This document shows, in pieces, positions 58,311-64,000 of a stretch of DNA of 64,000 bases. Within the stretch, counting starts at the first letter, position 1; every line of letters begins with the position of its first letter. The notes under the pieces are model-generated. The model was not told the DNA's origin. It was given only the letters and a program-made list of their open reading frames with translations, and searched no databases. A program made the position numbers and the translations under genes. This DNA is from Lotus japonicus. Lineage: Eukaryota; Streptophyta; Magnoliopsida; Fabales; Fabaceae. The DNA lies in NCBI RefSeq assembly GCF_012489685.1, contig NC_080041.1, forward strand, positions 35,701,780 to 35,765,779, in the 5' to 3' direction.

Positions 58311-59571
58311 GAAGAATGTTAACTTACTCCTACTTGATTTTGTAAAGGAGTAAGTTAGCACTTTTTTTTTTGGATAGGCAGTAAGTTAGCACTTAACACC
58401 TTTTCTATTGGACAAAAACTACCCTCCTCTTCTCACATTTAAAAATACTTAAGTTCTGGGTTTTTGGTAATTTTGGTTATCCAACTTTTTTATTTAATTT
58501 TAAAACTTAAAATTCCCTCTCGTCATTTAATACCCCTTCTCTTTCTTTTTTCTTTTTCTCTTGTTATCCTGCTTCTTTCCCTTTTCTCTTTCTTGGTCTT
58601 CTCCATTCTTCATTTCTCCTCTCCTACTTTGAATCCACCTTCGGGTCGTTTTATCCGCCGTGGGCGCCGTCGCGCCACCGTTGAACGAGAGCGTCATCGC
58701 ATCGTTTATTCCGTTTATTCGTTCATCGTTTTCGTCCCATGTGAACTTCATGGGTTTTGACATATTTGTGGAGTGTTTCAATTCCTTATCCTCTTTTTCA
58801 ATTAGATTCATTTTGAAGAAGGAAAATAAGCTGGATTTGTTTTTTAATGTGTATGATTACAGTAGAAATTTGAATTGCTTGAATGGAATGGTGGAGAAGA
58901 CGTGAATGGCACTGACAGATATGGCTCCTAAATGACGTGAATGGCAAAGGGGCTCCTAAAACCCAAAATTTTCAAATCGGAGGGCAATGGCAGATAAAAT
59001 CCCACATGGCCTTCGATTAAATTTCCCTCATGGAATCAACGATGTCCAAACTCAACGAATTGTAGAAACAAGAATTAGTAGAGGAAGGAGCCTTTACCTT
59101 TTGCCAATAAATAAAAGAGTAATGATATATACACACCTCATTTTTTAAACACTTCATTTTCACCTCTTTTTATTTATATCTCTCTCATCTTATCATCTAT
59201 CACATCTCATATTTTCTCTCTCTTACTTTTTCTTTTCTTTCTATCTCTCTCACCATTCCACATCTCCACCTCAAAAGAGAGGTGTGGATGAAACATTATC
59301 CTAAATAAAAATGAGTTTGGTTCTTGGAGATAGCAGTTGCAGAGAAATGTGCATCGATTGAAGACAAAGAAAGGTTGAAGAAGGTGATAAATGAGGAGAG
59401 AGAAAATTGATATTTAAAATTAAATAAGTTTGGTAACCAAAATTACATTGGTATCCCCACTTTATTGTCTTGAAGAAGAAAGAGAGTTAGAGTTTTTTGT
59501 CCAAAATAAAAAGGTGTTAAGTGCTAACTTACTCCTTCACAAAATTAAGTGGGGGTAAGTTAGCATTCCCC
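58311..59571. mobile_element. Large inverted-repeat element, ~1.26 kb
   Basis: The left arm GAATGTTAACTTACTCCTAC, then GTAAAGGAGTAAGTTAGCAC, is matched in inverted orientation by the right arm (GTGCTAACTTACTCCTTCAC at 59521-59540 and GGTAAGTTAGCATTC at 59554-59568). The arms continue inward for about 150 bp. The left arm has a local repeat around a T-run (58363-58392). The core at 58630-58760 is GC-rich and codon-like, which may be captured sequence. A Mutator-like MITE lies inside (59117-59302). The TSD is unclear because both flanks are TA-rich. Confidence 0.72.
59117..59302. mobile_element. Mutator-like MITE, copy 2 (186 bp)
   Basis: The ends GAGTAATGATATATACACAC and GAGGTGTGGATGAAACATTA, then TCCT, are imperfect TIRs. 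It is flanked by AAATAAAA on both sides (59109-59116 and 59303-59310). The interior matches copy 1 at 22239-22425. Confidence 0.82.
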
Positions 59572-60788
59572 ATATATATATGGGGGATGTATCATATGAG
59601 AAAGCCTTTCTTATATGAGAGAAAATAGGAATGATTTGCAACCTTTAGATTAAAATGGGCGGACTAGATTAAAACATATACTTAATTGATTCACGTGACC
59701 TCAATTCCTACTACGTTCTACACTTAGGTCTTCTGCAAGAACAACTTCGTGGGTTTTGTAAAATTGGTTCTCCAATTCTCCATCATGTTCAATTGTTCAT
59801 ATATCCATTACCCTCTACAATCCTTGTTTCTGTGGGTCGACCTTTGCAATAGTTTTTCTCTCAATTCCTAATTGGCTAATCTTGCTGCGTTTTGGAACAG
59901 CTTCACAGTTTCATTATCGCTGATGATACTGGTTCGGGTTCATCCTTAGAACGATGATCAGGGTTCGATGGGTTGGCTGCTGGCGGTGGTGATATGATTT
60001 GGTGAGTCGGGGTTTGGTCGATGGCTTGATTTCGCGATTGGATTCTGGAAATTGGAAGTTTCATGCTTCATGGCACCTCGGTTGAACCACTATCACCAAA
60101 AAAGAAAGATAAAATCAGGAGTGAAGGTCCAAAACTCAATTTTTAGAGGGTGTAATTTATCTTTTTAATATATCAATCTCACATTATAGTGTGTTAGAGA
60201 TGTATTTAAAAGAATGTGTTGCTACCATTATATATTATTACATATTGAGATATAACGTTTAACTTATTAAAAAAATTAAAAATGTATTCACAACTCGCTA
60301 AGTCGCTAGTGAGACCATAGTGTTAATTTAATATTCTCATACTAGGAAGATGCAAACACAAGAGAGAGAGATAAGTAATTGGAGAAACGTGAATTTATGT
60401 GGGCCTAAAACAAGAAAGGTGAGGATGGACCACAATTGCATGCTTAGTCTTTTGTAACGTAAACATGCTTAAAAAGCCCAACCATGCGACACCTACTCTA
60501 CTCATTAGGTCTCGTTTCACAGTTTCGGTGGTGACGTTTACAGTCGGCCCCACCCGAAAACCAAACAACATATGTTTTTTTTTTTTTTTCGATGAATGGA
60601 AGTTACAGCCAGTCAGCCACCATCCACCTCATTCTCATGCACGGTCTTTCTCTAACACACCGCACTCACCTCTCATTTCTCTAACACACTCACACTCCTT
60701 CGATGTATTATTTAGAAAAGCATTTCATGCCCCTTACGTCTATGCTTTATTTCCTATCTATGTTTGTACTCTTCATGTTTTTTAAAAG
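59572..60788. other. Intergenic, no gene seen
   Basis: Short ORF at 60465-60785 unrecognised. A partial SINE-like phrase (GGTCCAAAACTCAATTTTTA to GGGTGTAATTTATC, 60127-60158) is present but too decayed to call. Confidence 0.45.
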
Positions 60789-61067
60789 TGTAACGAATGT
60801 TCTACCGTCACTTTGACGTTAAAAAACTAACAGAAGGGGCTAACGTGACACTACTCTAGTGACGAGGCAGACCACGTGTCATGCCACATCAAATTCAGAA
60901 ATGGGGAAAAGGCGCGAGAAGGATTGAGTTCGAATCCTTCCCACCCTTTTTCCCATTTCTGAATTTTGATAATGATGTACGTGACGTGCCTCGTCACTAC
61001 AGTAGTGTCACGTAAGCCCCTTCTGTTAGTTTCTTAACGTCAAAGTGACAAAGTGACATTCATTGCA
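60789..61067. mobile_element. Fold-back element, 279 bp, with T-arm-like apex
   Basis: The two arms are inverted repeats of about 120 bp each: left CACTTTGACGTTAAAAAACT and right AGTTTCTTAACGTCAAAGTG at the outside, AATTCAGAAATGGGGAAAA and TTTTTCCCATTTCTGAATT near the centre. The centre contains AAGGATTGAGTTCGAATCCTT, itself a 7-bp stem around a GAGTTCG loop, resembling a tRNA T-arm/B box. No coding capacity. Confidence 0.88.
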
Positions 61068-61398
61068 TTTTTGAGAAACACAGAGAGTACAAACATAGAC
61101 GAAAAAAGAGTAGGAACAACATTTGCACAAACTTGATACATTAGAGGTATGAAATGTTTTAAGCCTATTATTTATGGCAAGCTTAAAAATATTGTTTGTG
61201 TTTTAAACAGTAGCCATGCCCCCCATTTAGTGACCAATAAAAAGATGCCTAGTGTACTAGGCTGCCATATCATCAGTTTGACCAGTAAATTTTACATTTC
61301 AAATATGGGTCCCTAAACTTCTTAAGTTTAAAATTTATGCCCCAACTATTTATATTTTTAATTATTTTAAAATTAAACATTCAAATTAAACCTAAAGG
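61068..61398. other. Intergenic, no gene seen
   Basis: AT-rich sequence leading to the hAT target site. Confidence 0.5.
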
Positions 61399-62124
61399 TA
61401 GGGGTGCACATGGGCCGGGTAGATCCAATGAACCCGCCCGAACCAACCCAATCCAATGAAAAAAATGCGGGTTGGATTGGGCTAATGGGTCAATCAGACG
61501 GATTTTATTACAATCCAATCAACTTCGGATCGGATACTGTATTTAAGAATAATCCACCCAACCTAACCTGAAATCCAAACATACAATAATAATAATATAT
61601 TATTTAATATATATTTTTAATAATTTTACCTAACATACATGTAAAATTCTAAACCCCTTATTTTATTTCACTTTTCACATTCTTCACTTTTTGTTTCAAT
61701 TTTATTTGGCATGTCGGAGAATGGAGACAAATAAATTCTAAGTGTCATGACATTGTCGTATTGATTAACTTGATTTCATTGCCGCAGTTGTTTTCATGGT
61801 ATTTGACTATATGTCATTTATGAAATACTATTTCATGCTATTTAGTACAATGTTTTGTCTTTTTTATGTTATTTTGTACCATAACCTATTTACCAGTTTT
61901 TTCTAATTTTTTTTTAAGTTTTAATATTTCTTTCAATATTTCATATTTATTATTATTTTAATATAGTGATCCAATTAACCCATCCGAACCAACCCGAAGA
62001 TCGTCGGATTGGGTTGGTTCGGGTCCGAGGGTGAAAACTCGTGAAATCCAACCCAAACAATTGTAATTGGTTCGGATCATGATTAGCCTATAAATCCATC
62101 CAAACCAACCCATGTGCACCCCTA
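61399..62124. mobile_element. Non-autonomous hAT element, 726 bp
   Basis: Perfect 16-bp TIRs TAGGGGTGCACATGGG and CCCATGTGCACCCCTA, flanked by the 8-bp repeat CCTAAAGG (61391-61398 and 62125-62132). Subterminal CCCGAACCAACCC/GGGTTGGTTCGGG words occur at both ends. AT-rich interior. The TAGGGGTG terminus is shared with the hAT element at 20097-21602. Confidence 0.95.
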
Positions 62125-62132
62125 CCTAAAGG

Positions 62133-62640
62133 TTTGGAACACAGCAGCCCTTTGTCGTCGCTGCCCCCACCTGCCGCCGCCGTGGTCCTCTCCAGTTCGT
62201 GTTCCTTTCTGCTCCGTCACCAGTCGCGTTGTTCTTCACTGGTTCGAGGTTTCTCCAATTCATGTTCCTTTTCTGGAGGGGATGAAGAAGCAAAGCCAGA
62301 AATGCTTCATCACGGTCGTCGTACCCGTGTTCGGTCCAAGGAATTGCAGATCGGAGAACCCAAGCCAGATATGCCTTACCATGGCCGTCATCCCTGTGCA
62401 CGCTGCAAGGAATTGAGATCGAAGAGTTTTTCCCTATATCTCACTCCTTCGATCTCCGACCCCTTTTCTCCAACGTCGCACCTCCATCTCTGTAGGGAAT
62501 GACTTGAAGATGATTTGAAATTGGAGGAAACATCAACAGCACAGGAGAGCATATGTCGCGAGCAGAGAAACATGGAGAAGATGAAGCACATCCCAATTCT
62601 TAAAGATAAACACGATAGAGAAAGATGAACACACTAGAGA
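62133..62640. other. GC-rich coding-like segment, not recognised
   Basis: Open frames exist on both strands (62114-62416 and 62134-62502 plus, 62126-62401 minus), all arising from a CCGCCGCC-rich stretch. The plus frame from 62134 is Ser/Pro/Cys-rich with a possible PPAAAVV stretch, but no family match. The hAT element inserted right beside it. It may be a captured gene fragment or a decayed transposon leader. Confidence 0.25.
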
Positions 62641-63440
62641 GAAAGAGGAAGAATAGTAGGTTAACAGATTTTGATTTTCTCTCAATCTTGTTTAAAATTA
62701 ATTTTAATCAAAGTTAAATCAATTTGATAACCATGTTTTCTGAATTTTTTTTTATTATATTGTAAAATTTATAATATAGATAGTTGGAGGACCAATTTAA
62801 GAATTTTATAAGTTGAAATGACATGGCATAGACATCCACTTGACATTCATTTATTGGCTATGAGATAAACAACATTATAACCCCCTCTCACCAACCAACA
62901 TGTAAAAGTTTGCCATTATTTATTGGTATATAGTAGCGTGATACACCACCTAGCACATAAATTAACCGATACAAAAATGTTATACTTTAAGGCTTAAGCA
63001 GATATTTTAGGTTCGAGTCCTAATACAAACTAAAAAAATAAAAACAAACATGACATGCTTATAAAAAAACATTATATTTGATGCTTTTAAAAAAAAAGAG
63101 GATAATGTGACATTTGGGTTTTTTTTTTACTTCTTTTCGGTTTTTCAATCTTCAGTTAATTTATAATGGTTATGTTGAACGGTTGAATGGGGGCATTAAG
63201 TGTAACGTATAACGTATTAATTTCTCTTTCTTGTTTAAAATCACATTCACGAGAAGTGTCTCATAACTCCAACTTTAAACGGCATGTATGATTACAATTT
63301 TGGTTCAATTTGGTTTGCCCATTTTTTGTTTTCATTTTCATAAAAAATAGAAAATACAGCTGAAAACATGTTTGGTTGATATAGAAAACATTTTTAAAAT
63401 ATGACTAAAATAGAAAACAAAAAAAGCCGTTTTCATTTTC
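62641..63440. other. Intergenic, no gene seen
   Basis: AT-rich. A B box-like GGTTCGAGTCCTA at 63011-63023 lacks the rest of a tRNA or SINE. 63300-63450 contains several GAAAAC/GTTTTC words in opposite orientation. Confidence 0.45.
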
Positions 63441-63459
63441 AGTAAAAATGAAAACAAGT

Positions 63460-64000
63460 TATTACCGCCTTCATTGCCGCCGCCACCATCACCATCGCCA
63501 CCACCACCACCGTCTCCACAGCCACAACCACCACCGTCACCGCCATCACCACTTTCAACGCTGCCACCACTGCCACCGTCGATCACTGCCGCCACCATCA
63601 CTATCAATGTCACCACCATCACCATCGCTGCCACCACCACAATCACCATCACCACCTCCGCCGCCATCAATGCCACCAACGCCATCATCGCCTCCACCAC
63701 AAACTTCACCATTGTCATCACTATCTTTGCGACCACCACCGCCATTGACGCCACGACCACAATCACCACCGTTGTCATAGTCGCCGCCACCGTCGTCATG
63801 GTCAACGCCACTACCATCGTTGTCGCGGCCACCGCTACTGCCACTACCACCACCGCCATCGTCATTGCCGCAACCACGACCACCAACTTGTGAGATGAAA
63901 AACAGTGATGGTGGTGGTTGGTTGTGGTGGCAATGCTGGTGTTAGCGATGGTAGTAACGGTGGTGGAGGCGGAGGAGGTGGTCGATGGGGAGGAGGTGAG
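63460..64000. repeat. Triplet-rich low-complexity block (CCA/TCA, then TGG), runs off the window
   Basis: From 63460 to 63890 the plus strand is dominated by CCACCATCACC-type triplets. From 63900 to the edge it switches to GGTGGTGG-type triplets, giving an inverted arrangement. All six frames are open for long stretches (Pro/Ser/His, Thr/Ile/Ala or Val/Met/Ala), which is expected from triplet repeats and is not evidence of a gene. Confidence 0.85.

Noticed and set aside
58311..59571. 9-bp TSD for the large inverted-repeat element
   Set aside because: The flanks are both TATATA-rich, so any match would be expected by chance.
63011..63023. B box GGTTCGAGTCCTA as a sign of a tRNA or SINE
   Set aside because: No A box or tail at suitable spacing.
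63338..63893. ORFs of 110-182 codons on both strands
   Set aside because: They come from triplet-repeat DNA; low-complexity Pro/His/Ser or Thr/Ile or Val/Met/Ala peptides.

Overview
This window is plant nuclear DNA, most probably from a legume (Fabaceae). The evidence is intron-bearing genes with GT/AG junctions and close resemblance to Arabidopsis proteins, AT-rich intergenic DNA, and a dense nested set of plant mobile elements (long-LTR gypsy elements, TRIMs, Stowaway, Tourist, hAT and Mutator-like MITEs, tRNA-derived SINEs, an L1-type LINE). The legume assignment is inference from the look of the repeats; the species is not proven. No bacterial or organellar content, CRISPR array, rRNA gene or intact tRNA gene was seen.

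Two protein-coding genes are well supported. At the left edge, on the minus strand, is the 5' two thirds of a SUO-like gene (BAH domain plus TFIIS N-terminal-type domain; 1-5807, three exons seen, continuing past base 1). At 44879-50738 on the plus strand is a complete 14-exon nucleobase-ascorbate transporter gene of the NAT5/NAT6 type. I resolved every splice junction by phase, and the exons sum to 530 codons plus stop. A third possible gene (17312-17698, minus, with a TATA-like box upstream) is not recognised.

The rest is mobile-element territory. 6-10 kb: a CACTA end, a 199-bp hAT MITE and degraded LTR-like DNA. 10.4-13.4 kb: an AT-rich field of degenerate repeats with SINEs and microsatellites, into which a 5'-truncated L1-type LINE (13391-15488) ends. 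18-27 kb: Stowaway, a composite 1.5-kb hAT element, SINE, Mutator-like MITE, TRIM, and a large MITE family. 27-32 kb: a gypsy (Tat/Ogre-like) relic split by a 3.57-kb solo LTR. 33567-42678: an almost intact non-autonomous element with two ~4.3-kb LTRs around only 543 bp of internal DNA, with a 5-bp target duplication, a minus-strand PBS and a residue of a chromodomain; each LTR carries a 19-bp minisatellite. 51-55 kb: nested Stowaway and Tourist MITEs in a tandem duplication that preserves an empty insertion site. 55-64 kb: SINE, hAT elements, a large inverted-repeat element containing another MITE, a fold-back element with a tRNA T-arm-like apex, and a triplet-rich block at the right edge.

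The main result of the hunt is the layered record of insertions, many with target-site duplications readable by eye. The most unusual parts are the giant-LTR mini-internal element with its transcribed minisatellite, and a set of very short insertions consisting only of a SINE/LINE 3' tail plus A-tract flanked by target duplications.
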